A DNA stretch of 64,000 bases. Source: Myrica gale (lineage: Eukaryota > Streptophyta > Magnoliopsida > Fagales > Myricaceae). The notes beneath the pieces were generated by a model. That model saw nothing but the letters and a program-made list of their open reading frames with translations. It had not been told where the DNA came from and did no database searches. The stretch is from positions 9,504,001 through 9,568,000 of the forward strand of contig OZ005615.1 in the NCBI GenBank assembly GCA_963930655.1, read 5' to 3'. Shown here piece by piece: positions 41,091-54,190 of the stretch; position 1 is the first letter of the stretch, and every line of letters begins with the position of its first letter. A program made the translations under genes and the position numbers.

Positions 41091-42944
41091 CCAGCTGGAG
41101 GTGGTGTATTATATGGACATGCACAAGAAGTGGACTATCAAACACACTATAGGGTCAGGTTGGGAAAAACACAACTCAGTGCAGTACTTTTTCATGTTAA
41201 ATAAAACGATCCTTCAACATAAGAAACGGAGAAATACAAATACGTAGTTGTTAATTGTGAATCCTAGGGCGTATGAATTTTCAGTCTTTTCCTTCCTGAG
41301 AGAGACGTGTATTGCATCGCGAAAGCATCTTGATACATTTGAAAATAGATACAGTACGATAGCTTACGTATTATAAATACTGACATCTGAAGGTTGTACT
41401 TTTACAGTTACAAGAGTTCACTCTTTAGCTCAAAAAACCAAATTTAAATGCAATTCCCTCGATCCGAAATGACCAACAACCAATTCTATGGAAAATTACA
41501 GATATCTAAAACTCAAATTCAATATCCGAGGGGTACCATATTCTTGCAATAACAAGTGTTAAATAGCTACCCAGAAAGACACAATAGCATGGTTAGGAGC
41601 ATACGCGAAAAGAAAAGACCAGAACTGGCAGCAAACGAGATCAAATGACAAGAAAACCCACCAGACGGAAGCAGAAAGGAACTTTTTTGCTTAGCTTTTC
41701 TCGCGTGAGCCCTAGTTGATGCCGCCGAGTCGGAGGTGGTAGATGTTGATTTCGGTACTTTTCCTGCAAGATTTGTTAGGGTTCCAGCGAGGACGAAGGA
41801 GCAGAGGGTGAGAGCTGAAAGGAGAGAGAGAGAGAGAGAGGTGTTTTTGTCGGCAGTGGAGAAGAGGAGGAGAGCGCTTAGGGTTCACTGCGTGCGCGGG
41901 GGGAGGGGGGAAGGGGGACATTTACGCAGGGGTGATCGTTTCACCCCTGTTTTTTTTTAATACAACAGAGGGTGAAACGGCGCTTCACCCTCTGCCATTT
42001 AAAAAATATATATATATGGGCCGGCCCTGGGCCTTGGCCCGATTATCATGGCCGACCCATATAAAAAACTATTTTACTAACCCAATTTTTTTCAAAAAAT
42101 TTCAATATTTTCTAAATATGTGTTTTTAATAAATTAAAAGCATTTTTAATTTATACTAATATTTAAAAAATCTTTATATTTAGAATTTAAACTATAGCAT
42201 ATTATTTAATTTTCTTTTTTATAACTAGTGTAATAATTTTAATTAAAAAAACATGATAGTAATAATATATAATACTTAAAATTTAAAAGTATAATATTTT
42301 CTTTATAAGACCGTATGATTTGTTATGTGTTTTTATAATACATTATATGTCCTAATTAATTAGCCTTATATTAAAAATTATTCAAATATAACTATGATAG
42401 GACCAAATGTTTTCTAGACTACTTAAATATAGTCAATAAATATGAAATTACTAAATAATAGTATCTAAGACTGTATATTTTATATGTACATTAATTACCA
42501 TCAAATTTTAATACATGATATGTATTTTAATTGCATAAGTTAAATTCACAATATCTTTTTTTGAAATAAATAATATATGATAATTAGTCTTATATTACAA
42601 ATTATTCAAATATAATTGCTAATTATAAGTATGATACTATACTATAAGTTTTCTAAACTACTTAGTTCTAATCAATAAATATGATATTACCATAACAAAT
42701 ATTGTTATACTTTCAAATATATTATGTCACAACTTTAATGTTCATAACACTCTCTAACTTCATATAATAACTTCAATTTTCATAACACTTTTTTTAATTA
42801 TGCATTTTATTAAGTAAGTCTCTTAAAATAAAATTTGTTAGACACATGACAACATAAAGTTATGTATTAAAAGGCTTAAAATAATCCATAAAATAATTAT
42901 TAACATATAAATAATAATTTTTTTCTTTTTTTTGCACATATACC

Positions 42945-43290
42945 TATAGCAGCGGTTGTATCAAAACCGCTGCTATAGGTATATCTTTAGCAGCGTTTTA
43001 AAAAAAAACGCTGCTAAAGGTACAACCTACAGCGGCAGTCCATATGACCGTTGCTGTAGGCACCATACCTCTAGCGGCGGTAAATGACCGCCGCTAGAGG
43101 TAGGACCTATAGCCGCGGTTTAAAATAAACTGCGGCTAGAGGCGGGTCTGTAGCCGCGGTCAGTGCCGCGGCTACAGAGACCGCGGCTATAGGCTATTTT
43201 TAGCCGCGATTTCTGAAAAACGCCGCTAAAAACACCTTGTAGCGGAGATTTTACTGACCGCCGCTACAGTGACTGCCGCTATAGGTGTTT
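42945..43290. repeat. CACTA right subterminal repeat cluster
   Basis: Many GCGGCGGT, CCGCGGCTA and AGCAGCGGTT units in both orientations next to the right end. They match the left cluster in motif, with more variants. Confidence 0.85.
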
Positions 43291-43304
43291 TTTTTGTAGT
43301 GCGA

Positions 43305-44671
43305 GTTGTTGGTAGGATAGTATTTACAACACTACTGCATAGAATAAAAAGTTAATTTTCAGTTGTTAACTCGAGAGCAACAGAGCAAAAGGCGTATATC
43401 GATCCCTGTTTTCTTCTCGGCAATTGATGAACAATTCGACTTCGGGCAGGCACAACAGCACCCTCAGCTGCAAATTAATATCGAGGTGTGCACTTAGAGG
43501 CTAACTCGGCCATGCAAAGAGACGTCATAAAGCCACAACAATTGTTGGCTTTACTCGTTGTACATGTGATCTAAAGGTCCCACGTATCAGGAAAAAGAAC
43601 ACCTTTTTTTCGCCGTGTGCGCCTTTGCATGTGACTGTGCGAGCAGCGAGAGAGACATGGCTCCAAGCCTCCAACCTTGAGAGATCTGTTAATTTAGTTA
43701 TGGCTGACTAGATGAGCACATCAACGACAGATCTAATCCAAATTTTATGTCTGACTAGATGGCCACGGGACGCGAGAACCAATCGGAGCAATCGACTCTG
43801 TTCAAAAGATGCATATAGAAATTCATGAAATTAAAAAAGATGTACAGAATAATCGTGAAAGCTACCGATGTTTTGAGTGCGGATTTCATGCTGATCCACT
43901 CATTTGTCTCGAGCAAATTCGATGGACCGTATCCCCTCCAAATTTTTAAGCCATCCGATGAATTCGAACGGCTTCAACAAAACTTCAAACTATCAGGAAT
44001 CTCATTAGAATTTTGCAGGTTCCTCTAAACCAAACAGCTTGGGCCTCCTCATACCTCGTACCTCAATTATTGTAAATTTGTAATGTTTGGAATCTTATCC
44101 GACTTCCTAGCTAGATCGATAGTCTGCCCCATATCAAACTCGTTGCGGAGGAGCAGCAACGACCAGAAATAATGATGACGAAGTTGAACAGATCTACAAT
44201 GATTATGCCAAGAAATTTCGATCTGTGTAGAGATAAATCATTATCATGAGTTGCAGAAGGAATACCTCCATTAGAAAAATAAAAATCTTCAAACATTGAA
44301 ATATAAGTATCCAATGAAGATAAAGATAAGATATAGAGCACTTACCAATAGAGAAGTTGAAACCGTATATAAATGAGAGCTAATAATTCTATATGGTCAA
44401 TAAATAATTGGCTTTTCCCACCGTTTGTCTTAAGGAAAAATAATCCTGGATGTCATATAAATTCCAGTACAATGATCTCTCTCAGAAAAATGAAAATTTC
44501 CCGCTCTTGCCTCTACCAAAGTCTGCAAATTTGTCCCAAACTTATATCCTCATGTAAGAACATACGTGAATGCATTTCTTTGGGGGGAAAAAAGGACCAA
44601 ATGTATAAGGTAATCGCACGTAAGTCCACCAAAGGATTCTTAACGAGAATTTTTGAATGGAAACATTAAAA
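43305..44671. other. No gene; includes probable BTR1 3' UTR
   Basis: Host flank of the CACTA insertion, then AT-rich DNA. I did not recognise further exons of the split signal-peptide gene. The end near 44671 is probably BTR1 3' UTR. Confidence 0.4.
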
Positions 44672-47600
44672 TTACTCCATCACCCTCTCAGAAGCATAGG
44701 CCACCTTCTGCAATATCATGGATTCAGCCGCACGGATTGCTCTCTGTGACCCCGTAATTGTGACTTTCCTGCAGAACAAGGTACAGGACAGGCAAACCTG
44801 TTAACATGTATTGCTAAATAACTCATCCTTCAGGGAAGCAGATTGGTGACCTTGATAAGTCCTTTTTACCTATCAGTTGTGCCAGTCACAAAATCACCTC
44901 GGTCTGATATCTTTATTCTGGCACCAGTAACCTGCAGAACATAAAGTGCTTTAATTGAACTCCTATGCCTTGTGTGAGAAATGATATCATTAGCTACTAA
45001 TGTACCTGGCTGATTTCCATTATATTTCTTCCACCACGACCAACAACCAATCCAATATGACCGTCTGCAACGCCAATAGTCACTGAACTACTTTGGTCCT
45101 CCTGCAAAACATCAAAAGGCATTCTGTAAATTCAAACCAAACATACACAGTAGAATGCGACTCAACATCTCAAAAGAAAACCAAAATGACAAAGAATAAA
45201 ATGAAAAGGACTGACACATAAGCACTCACTGAGATACTGAATTTATAGTAACAGATAAGTTAGGTCAGAAACACAATCATTTTGTAAGAGGAACGTCAAT
45301 ATTTAGGTTAACCAGATATCATAACAGACATCTACCATAGTCGCACTAAAAAACGTGGATCTCAATTTCCTCGTTCTTGATGTTCACAATGGGAAGGGAT
45401 AAAACAATGGAGAGGGATGTGGAACTGCAGTAATGAAGAGTTACTTAGCAACAGAAGCTTCCAGGGTTCTTTGAGGGAAATGGCTGGAATCATCACGAGA
45501 TGTATGGTTTTCCTAAGAGGGTAAGGGAAGGATACAATTCGAAGATTACAAAAAAAGATTAAAAACTTAAAGTGTTTTGGGTGGCTGTATTCTTGGACTG
45601 TGAAGGTCAGTAACTCAGGAATATCAATTTAGCGTTTTTGGTCATTTGCAAGCTTTGTGAGGGAGGTTGATCTGGGGTTCTACATCAAGATCATAGGAAA
45701 AATTTAGGCCAAATTCTGATCTTGCCTTGGCTGGAGTTCGACAGGGAATTACTAAAAGAGGGACTGAAGCCCATGTATGCCTCTCATTTCTGCATCAAGT
45801 ATTTACATTGGGTATTCTACATCAACTTATGGACTATGAATCATGTAAACAGAAAGAATTATCTGATTACGCATTATCATACAACTATATTTTTTGACCA
45901 ATATAGGATTCCCATGCAATACATATACTCACTGTAAAACTGAATGGAAATTTCTAGAACAAGCCACTTCATATTTCAGTACCATTATGGCGTAACTAAA
46001 AGGTAATGACATACAACTCAGAATATCCACAGTGATTTACTAAAAACAAGCAATACAACTCTTTCAATATTGTTCAGGCTAAGCGCTGGAAAACAGAAAG
46101 ATGTTGCAGTAACATACAACCTCAAATCAAAAAGAAAATATACAGCACAAAAACTAGTATTTTCATTGAGGTCACAGGAAGGTTTAGCAACTCTGACCCA
46201 TGCATGCAAAAGTTGGACTATACTAATGCAAATTAACTAAGCCTCTCTATGCAACTGGTGAAGAATTGCAGGAAATCAGCAGTAAAATAGTTGGGGCAAT
46301 TAACATCAGGAAACATCAACACAACTAAAGCATTATGGAGTATAGGAACCTTGTTGTTCGGAATCTTCCCTCCAGCTCCATTCGGTCCATAGCTCATTGC
46401 ATTATGGGGGGCTGTTGCAACAGAAGGAAGCACATATATATGTGGAGTACCATGAAAACCCAAGAGGAAAACACCTAAGATTCGAGTTGAAGAGAACTTG
46501 CTAGATATCAAACCTCACCATAATAGTTCCAGACAAAGTACAATATGAGCAACGACATAAAACCATGCTATACACAAACCATTCCACCAGGATCTTTTTT
46601 GTTTAAAGGCTGTCTATAAAAGTATTACGACATTGAAAATTTCTGATATAGTAAACATAGTCATAAAGCATCACACTTGTAGAATGCCAAGTACTAGACT
46701 TTCCCTAAATCTTGTCAATTGACTTGATGTTACCAGCACTTGAATGCCAATGGACTATTAAGTTCGTAATGACACATTGTTTTTTCTCAAGTGGGTCCTG
46801 GATCCTTGAGCAGTTTTTTAAACAAGAACGACAAAGTCAAAAAAATTTGAGCAACAGCTTCACCAAACGGGCCATCCAAACCAGAAAATCTGTAGAAATA
46901 GCTACTTTGGGTTAGGTAGGGGGTAGGTTTAAGGTTTTCAATAATGTAGCATGCAAAAAGATCCCCTCAAGGTGTCATTTAATGACAGCACTACTAGGCA
47001 ATAACAGAAAATGGCAAAGGTTGGTTCTCGTGTAAAATACAGCCTAAAGACTTACTTTTAATTTCTCCAACGATAGACGGAACATAAATGTCAGGCATTT
47101 AGAATGGATGAAATAGATAAAAACTTTCCATGGTTTCCAGTCTCTACCTAACCTTCATCAGTCATATCAGCCCATGCGAACAACATACAAGGGCGAATTT
47201 CTAAGAAATTTTAGGACATTTTTTTTTTAGGACATATGATGACAAATAACTCATTTTCAATTATCAATTCATAAAAAAAGATCTAGAAAACTTCTGCAAC
47301 GTCAATCATAACTTCTAAAAGTTTCAAAGTCATCCACTTTTTGGAGAGACCTTTTTCTGAGGTCCTCTTCATGAATCACACATCACCTTTCATTATCTTA
47401 TAGCATTTTCGGTGCTCTTTAAACACCTGATATTCAGTTCCTATGAAAATGTTTGACATTAATGATCACCCTTGTGACTCTTGCACTTGCCACTGGGTAG
47501 TTGGAGATTTATACCGTATTCAGATAAAAGCCTTTTCTGTTCAAATCTCTCCAATACTGCATCATCAAGGAACACCTTTAATTCGTTGCATCAAGTGGGC

Positions 47601-50600
47601 CTCTAAGCTTCTCATGCAAATTTAACAGGAGTAATGACACTGGTTGAGATTATAGTAATTCACCAAAATAGGGTACTTACTCTGCTCATTGACTTTATCA
47701 GCTGCAACATTTGTTGTCTTTTTAAAGTTATTTTAACCAATAAGTAAAATTAATTTCCAAACTTCTGAAATCCAATCATTCCACCATAATTTTTATTAGT
47801 ATTTACCACGCACCATCCTGTTTTTTACGTACGATTACTACTACAGAGCTCGTAATCCTCATATGAGGTTGTGTTCTTCTTCCTTTACTCTTCGGAGAAA
47901 GAGAACCCAAAGATATGGGGGTGAGAGAGACCATCAGCCAGGAAGAGGCTTGGGCAGTGAAGACAAGGAAGATACTCTCAAAATTCCAGCTAACTCTAAT
48001 GCCTACTAATAATGTGAATATGGTCCTTTGGGCTTAAAAAGGATTACATGATACTCACATCTATAACAAACTGCAAACCAACCAATTTTTCAAGGAAACC
48101 CTATGCTAAATATGCATTAACAAACTCTAAACATTTCACAGCAGGACTAAAACACATGCTATGTAGAACAGAATATGAAATAGAGCAGAACGGAGAACTA
48201 CTCATCATTATTTAATGCTGAGACCCAAGAAGATAAAGAAAAACGTGAAATATGTTAGTAGCATAGGAAAACTAGCTACCTAAGTGATAACAGTGTATGA
48301 TTAAATAGATAATTTGATTACAGAAAACACACCTGGGTATGAAAATGGGGCATTCATAGATTGTGAGTAATGAGGGTCTTCAACTAGCTTAGAAAGAATT
48401 AAATCAATAGCCCGCATCTGTTCATCTAGAGAACCTGCGACTGTCACTAGCCTATCATTCAACCCAAAGTAGTTATTGTCCTGAGGAGATATCTTAATGC
48501 CAGCTTGCGAGTCTTCGATAAATGACCTGCTCAATGGCAAAACTAGATATCAGCAATATCCTCTTCCTTAGAAAAATACATAAACAGGAAGCGATGACAC
48601 AAAATCAATCTAAAGCAGTTGATCCTGCAACGGACCAATTTGCAAAATCATGGGTTACAAAGTCAAAATCACAAGGAAGATGGTTAAATATGCCGTTGCA
48701 CAATGCTGAAAATGGTATATCAGTGTTGCTGTCCAGGCACAAATCTCCTAATCTATATACAACCCTTTCAGATCAGTGACCATATATCAACAGACTTTTA
48801 GGAGCAAATGTATAGGCACATACATGTGTGTGTGTGTAAATATCAGCAGTCTTTACATTAATGATATACCTAGTCAGATTATGGAGACAACCCATCAATG
48901 AGCCACAAAACAGGTATTTCAAATTTTCAAAAACAATCTCTGCATGATCATCAACAAACTTTTCTTTTTTGGTGGGGGTAGGGAAGTCCTATCCCCTGAA
49001 ATTTTCTCGGGGACAATGGATTCTGTGCATCTTACCACTCGATATGTATCAATTCTTTTATTTCCATCTGCAGAAAAATTGCTACCACTAGAGTGAAGTT
49101 TGTGTTTGTTAGACCTCCAGTCAGTCAAGTCATCAATCAAGAAATCAAGAGAACCTCCCCCCACCCCACCCCCACCGAAAAAAAAAGAAGGAAAAAAAAG
49201 AAGATAGAGATAACAGGAAGAAAGGTCCAAATGTCAATTACTATTGCGTATTTCCTACCGTTTTTGGAGATCCTTGTGATGTCATATGATCAATAAAGGC
49301 AGTGAAAGCTATTATGTGTTTAGGGCGTCGCAATTTCAATAAAACTCATGAAAAATATTATCCACTCATTCAACAAGATTAAAACACATTATATTCAAGT
49401 AAATCCCCCCATGTTGTGTTTCATCTAAGAAATCATTATAAAAAACTTCTCAGGAAAAATTTCTTTGGGTGCATAAGAAGTGGACAAGAAGGAGGAGGGG
49501 TTTCCTAGCAAAAGCACGGGCCCTAACTTACAACACATATCAAATGATTAACATCCTCATTTCCTTCCCCTTTAACATGTATCTTCTCCTCTAGCCTGTA
49601 CATTCATATCTAAGTTGTTTCCACCCAACTCCCAAAGTTCACTCACGATTGAAACCCAACTAAGCATGAATGGGATCACTTCATCTCAAGCGGGTTACAG
49701 TTCAAGGATTAGTAAATGGCACAGTTGAAGGATCACAACAAGCTGTAAAATCATACTCGCAAATGTGCTCTGCTTGACATTCAATTAATAAACACCACAT
49801 GCTAGTGTATTTTATCCAGAAAGGATATGAGACAACTGCAGCAACAAATCTAGACATGCACTATCTCTGGATTACCTACAATAAAAGGACCATTCTGACT
49901 TAAATAGCATTCAATACCTTTAAATTAGTTCATCATAAAGAGTACATCCAGATGAGTTCTAAGAAGAAATTCTACATAACAAGCCCAATGTTTGTTTAAA
50001 CATTCTGAAAAGGGAGAATATATAGAAAAAACATTTTTCAATCCCAAAAATACTTTTGAAGTCTTGACCAATAAAATAAATGCTTATCTACCAGTAAAGT
50101 TTTAAGAGCATAGATCTTAAGAATGTTTTCTAATTGACACATAAAAGGAGCAGTTTCCCTACTTTATGGTGGAACCCCCCTTCCCAATTATGCCACCACA
50201 GGAGCTATTGGGTACAATAAGTCTCACTTTGCTTCTTGGCTCAACATCATCACCTCCTTCAGAATGAAGCTAGCCACCAAAAGTAGATATCGATTAGTAT
50301 CTGATACCTAAAATAATGGATTTTCAGAAACATAGACTTAGATAAACATCAAGGTTACCTCACTCAGCAATTTGAGGAGAATAAGTTCCACAGCCTTGAG
50401 TAGTTCATTGATTGTTCCAGATACCATAATAATCCTATCGGTTGTCCCTGGAAAAAATTCATGGTTGCGTGACAACTGGATTCGCGCTCCGGATTGTGAC
50501 TGAAAATCAGTTATGGTTGACCCACCCTTTCCAATAACAGATCCAGCTGCAGCATTTGATACAAGAAACCTGATGTATGTGGGCTTTTCCAGAGAATCTG

Positions 50601-51270
50601 GGACATGCACCAATCACAGGGGATAATCAACAAGCAGGAGTGACAAATAGGAAGTGAATTTGGAAATTTGCTAAGAGGGAGAAGACCTGAATTTTGAAAA
50701 TTAGGATAATGAAAAAGAGACCAAATAAAGGTGTTATTCAAATGTCACATTACAGTAAACAAGTAAATCTCACGAACAACAACTAGAAGGCCACAGGATT
50801 ACTAGGGAGTATCTGTGCAATACCGCAAATTAAACAGAGCCTCTTAGATCTAATCGCCGTGTCATGTCACTCTCGGGACACTTCAATGGAAACAAATGTG
50901 CTACTTGCCACAACATCTCAGCAACCAAACGGCGCCTAACGGTTAAAATTTTCGTTTTGCTCTCTTTAGAAGCTAATGATTAGGGTTAGGGTTTCAGTTT
51001 GACTGGAAAGATAAAAATGCAGATTTGAAAATCACATTCCTACCATCCAACTAAACCGTGATTGTAACAATACATAGGTCACTAAACCAAAGTAATCCGA
51101 ACGAATTGCATCTACAAATTGCGGAAAATCCTGCAGAGACAGATAAACACTCATAGAGAGAGAAAGCAGATCAGATCAGATAAACCTGAGGTCGGAGACT
51201 TGGGCGGCGGCGGAGATCTCTTCCGCGAAGCCTCCGGAGACGACACATATGAAGACTCCGTCGACTCCAT
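44672..51270 (-). CDS. BTR1: BTR1-like RNA-binding protein with three KH domains
   Basis: Eight exons on the minus strand: 51270-51186, 50597-50359, 50269-50163, 48526-48333, 46474-46350, 45101-45006, 44931-44870 and 44768-44672, all GT-AG, giving 334 residues. It begins [22 protein letters not shown]1 includes [22 protein letters not shown]2 [22 protein letters not shown]3 [20 protein letters not shown]. Each keeps the GxxG RNA-contact loop (GKGG, GKGG, GRGG). A linker after KH2 has [20 protein letters not shown]. Arabidopsis BTR1 (AT5G04430) binds tomato mosaic virus genomic RNA and limits the virus; its cell role is otherwise poorly known. The match runs along the whole protein. Introns are large but hold no intact element that I recognise. 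Confidence 0.95.
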
Positions 51271-51815
51271 TCCTGTATATCCTTATCCTCCTTGTCCCGC
51301 TGCTGAATAAAGCAGCAAATTCACCGAGAGACAGATAACCAAGCACAGTTATAAGCACTTCCGCTAGGAAAACGTGCTGAAGTTGGAGAAAATGTACGAG
51401 AAAGAAGAGAACGAGGGCCTATAGTGAGCGTTATCGGGGAAATGCTGGGTTGATTTTCGGTTGAGGGGCTGAGATTCGAGTTTTAGAACCTCTGCTTCCT
51501 ATATATCTCTCTGACCGTATGTGTACGGAGTTAACGTGTGGGTACGTGTTCGTTTAGCCGATGTTCTTAAACGAACAATATCGAACAAAAAAAAATGAAT
51601 AGAAACATATAAGACATTGACTGTTAGATAAATAGCTTATATGTGTCGGCAATTATTTTAAATAAGCTCTTACTAATGCCTGAAATATCTGATTTTACGA
51701 AAACAATTCAAATCATGCATCTTCGTAATTATTTATGCAGTATTTTAGCTTTGTGATTTGACCGTCCAACTTTTTTAATTACATTACAAGTCTGAATATA
51801 TGTATATATATATTA
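51271..51815. promoter_or_regulatory. BTR1 5' flank
   Basis: Probable 5' UTR and promoter of the minus-strand BTR1 gene. No individual element can be supported. Confidence 0.4.
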
Positions 51816-52048
51816 GGGATAAATACAATTTTAGTCCTTGTAGTTTATGCGAAAATTAAATAAGTTTTTAAACTTTAAAACTCATCAAATTAGTTCTTAA
51901 ACTTTCAAACCATTCACATTTGAATGGTCTCAAAAGGACTAAATTGTTAATAAATTTGAAAATTTAAGGATCAATTTGATGAATTTTAAAATATAAGGAC
52001 TTATTTGATTTTCGGTCAAAGTACAAGGACCAAATTTATATTTACCCC
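51816..52048. mobile_element. MULE-type MITE (233 bp)
   Basis: Ends GGGATAAATACAATTTTAGTCC and the reverse complement GGGGTAAATATAAATTTGGTCC. TATATATTA flanks it exactly (51807-51815 and 52049-52057), again nine bases. No coding sequence. It shares the GGGATAAATA end with the palindromic MITEs but its interior differs. Confidence 0.88.
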
Positions 52049-52524
52049 TATATATTAATTTTTTCTATATGATATAACATTTTACCTGATTAGTCCTTAG
52101 ACTTTAAAAATAATCAGATTAGTCACTGAAGGTTTTCAAATTCATCAAGACCTTAATTACCCTTTAAATTTAATAAATTGCATACTCTAAATACTAATTC
52201 AATGGATTTTAAAGTTGATGTATTAGATAAAATGGTAAATCTAAAGGGACGGATTTTAGATATATCCACAACAATGGTGAATTTGAAATGATATGATGGA
52301 GAAGTAAAAGACTTTAATGCCAACTTAAATAAATTAATTAGTCGGATCTTAACAAGAAATAGCCAAACAGATTTCTTGCTCTTGTAATAAAAGATTGCCC
52401 AAAATTGGGTGAAGGTCAACGTTCTAGACCTCATAGTCAAACTTACTTCAGATTTGGGTTGGATCTGGGTTGGTAATTTCTGGACCCAAGAAGTATGAAC
52501 TGAACCGGGCCTCCGAACCAATTG

Positions 52525-52545
52525 CCCCCCCCCCCCCCCCCCCCC
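52525..52545 (+). repeat. Poly-C run
   Basis: About 20 C in a row upstream of H2B; a similar run lies near 13290. Length is likely to be uncertain in sequencing. Confidence 0.7.
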
Positions 52546-52764
52546 GCCCGTCTTTATTTGGCGCCGAGCTTTTAAACACTTCTTTAGATTAATGTAAATA
52601 CATTCCGCGAGAAGTTTTCAATTTTGGAAAATCCTTCCTCTTTTACCAGCACTGTCCCAAAGAAAGGAGATCTCCACCGCGAATTCTCATTACTGAAAAT
52701 CTAACCGTCCACTTCAGCTATCCGAGCCGCTTGAAACTAACCGATCAGTTTTACCTTCCGCCTC

Positions 52765-52772
52765 TATATAAA
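52765..52772 (+). promoter_or_regulatory. H2B TATA box
   Basis: TATATAAA lies about 105 bases before the H2B start codon. A start of transcription near 52800 would give a short leader, as usual for plant histone genes. Confidence 0.65.
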
Positions 52773-52875
52773 CAGACCTTCCATTCAAAACCTCTCTCAA
52801 TAGAGACTACAGTCCCACAGTTTATTGAAAGAAATCGAGTCCTCCTCCTCTATCAGTAGAATTAGTCTATTAGAA

Positions 52876-53340
52876 ATGGCAAAGGCAGACAAGAAGCCAG
52901 CTGAGAAGAAGCCGGCGGAAAAGGCTCCTGCCGCCCCGGCGACGACTGCTGCGACTGAGAAGAAGCCGAGGGCGGAGAAGAAGCTCCCAAAAGAATCATC
53001 GTCGGTTGCGGAGAAGAAGAAGAAGAAGAAGGCGAAGAGAAGCGTGGAGACTTACAAGATGTACATATTCAAGGTGCTGAAGCAGGTCCACCCGGACATC
53101 GGTATCTCCAGCAAGGCCATGGTAATCATGAACAGCTTCATCAACGACATCTTCGAGAAGCTCGCGCAGGAGGCCTCCAGGCTCGCCCGCTACAACAAGA
53201 AGCCCACTATTACCTCGCGCGAGATCCAGACGGCAGTGCGGTTGGTCTTGCCTGGGGAGCTTGCCAAGCATGTTGTGTCTGAGGGTACCAAGGCGGTCAC
53301 CAAGTTCACTAGGAGGCTGTTCGGTAATAGTGTTTTTTGA
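52876..53340 (+). CDS. Histone H2B with a MITE-encoded C-terminus
   Basis: Intronless, 154 residues. The ATG at 52876 ([20 protein letters not shown]) was chosen over an in-frame ATG at 52825 because it starts the usual lysine/alanine-rich plant H2B tail. The histone fold is intact: [84 protein letters not shown] residue K143 corresponds to the lysine that is monoubiquitinated in H2B. Plant H2B normally ends KFTSS; here it ends [12 protein letters not shown], because a MITE starts at 53313. Excising the MITE and one TAG copy gives ACT AGC TCT TAA, exactly KFTSS-stop. The altered tail sits two residues after K143. Whether the gene is expressed is unknown. Confidence 0.95.
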   Translation: MAKADKKPAEKKPAEKAPAAPATTAATEKKPRAEKKLPKESSSVAEKKKKKKAKRSVETYKMYIFKVLKQVHPDIGISSKAMVIMNSFINDIFEKLAQEASRLARYNKKPTITSREIQTAVRLVLPGELAKHVVSEGTKAVTKFTRRLFGNSVF

Positions 53341-53491
53341 GAATTTTTTGTTTTTTGAGAATTTTTAGGTGATGTTAATTTTATTGGTATGGGTGCTGTA
53401 GTTATTTTTAGGTGAGGTTAAAAAATATGTTCGGTTTGTGTATTCTCAGGATTCAAAAAATCCTGAGAATACTAAATGGCCGAACAAGCCC
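53313..53491 (-). mobile_element. Harbinger/Tourist-type MITE, copy 3 (179 bp), in the H2B end
   Basis: TAG flanks both sides (53310-53312 and 53492-53494). Ends GAGGCTGTTCGG and CCGAACAAGCCC. In reverse complement it matches the copy at 5415-5593 in length (179 bp) and in blocks such as AATTAACATCACCTAAAAAT. It provides the stop codon now used by H2B. Confidence 0.92.
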
Positions 53492-53739
53492 TAGCTCTTA
53501 AGAGTTTATGTCGAGTGTTTTGGGAAATATTCAGCTGCTGGCAGTTCTATCTTCGTATTCTTCGGAACCAGATTAGTCTCTTTTGGATGTAAAGGCTTTT
53601 TGTGTTTTTTGGCGTAGTTTGATGTAGTTTTACGGGCACTGATACACGAAATACATGATCTTTTTCTCTGAACTTATCCTTTTGAATTATTTTAGGGTTT
53701 AGTTTTCTACTGGAGAAATTCAATTTAAAATACTCAGCA

Positions 53740-53918
53740 AATTTCGGAGTTGTTTGATTAAAATATTAATGAATATTTTCAAAATTTTGGGACTTTTTTG
53801 AATGTTAAAATTTATAAGGTAGACTGTAAAAATTGAAAATTTTAAAATATATTTATATAGTTGGAATTTTGAGAACTCAATTTTTAGGTAAACAAATATG
53901 CCTTTCATTTCGTCGTGG
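53740..53918. mobile_element. MITE of the 58799 family (probable)
   Basis: AATATTTTCAAAATTTTGGGA, CTTTTTTGAATGTTAAAATTTA and a right end GGTAAACAAATATGCC match the element at 58799-58981 in order and spacing. Flanks TTC/TTT are an imperfect three-base duplication. Confidence 0.6.
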
Positions 53919-54019
53919 ATCGAATTGCAGTGGCGCATTTTGGCAAAATATTTGAAAGAAAGCAACAGGGGGCTAGTCTGGCGCTGTGAGGTGGCGCAGA
54001 TTTTACGCAACCCAGGTTT

Positions 54020-54190
54020 TTTAGGATGCGTTTATATCAAAAATTTTACAAAATATTTCACCAATTCACAATAAAATATTACAATATATTTTTTTTCTCA
54101 TAAAAAATATAAAAAATTATCTCTCTTTACTTTTTCACTAAACTCAATACCAAAAATTTTTCAACACAAACATAACCTTAGTATCAGCCC
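54020..54190. repeat. AT-rich MITE-like element
   Basis: Left AGGATGCGTTTATAT and reversed right AAGGTTATGTTTGTGTT form a loose inverted repeat. The interior 'cactttttc' block matches other AT-rich MITE-like tracts here. Confidence 0.45.

Larger units (their letters stand above)
35585..43301 (-). mobile_element. CACTA (En/Spm) DNA transposon, 7.7 kb
   Basis: It starts CACTACAAAAAAAAACACC and ends TTTTTTTGTAGTG, the classic CACTA ends. CGA flanks it on both sides (35582-35584 and 43302-43304), the expected three-base duplication. Both ends carry many GCGGCGGT/ACCGCCGC subterminal repeats. Two transposon genes lie on the minus strand. A stretch at about 41720-41960, with a GA run, probably serves as leader for these genes; 42060-42940 is very AT-rich. 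The transposase core is missing, so this copy should be non-autonomous. Confidence 0.95.

Noticed and set aside
45340-45800. Possible LINE ORF1 relic in a BTR1 intron
   Set aside because: Short broken frames gave only vague resemblance; no 3' tail or target duplication.
52076-52190. A fifth 9-bp-duplication MITE next to 51816-52048
   Set aside because: The TTAGTCC-like motifs are there, but no paired end or target duplication was found.
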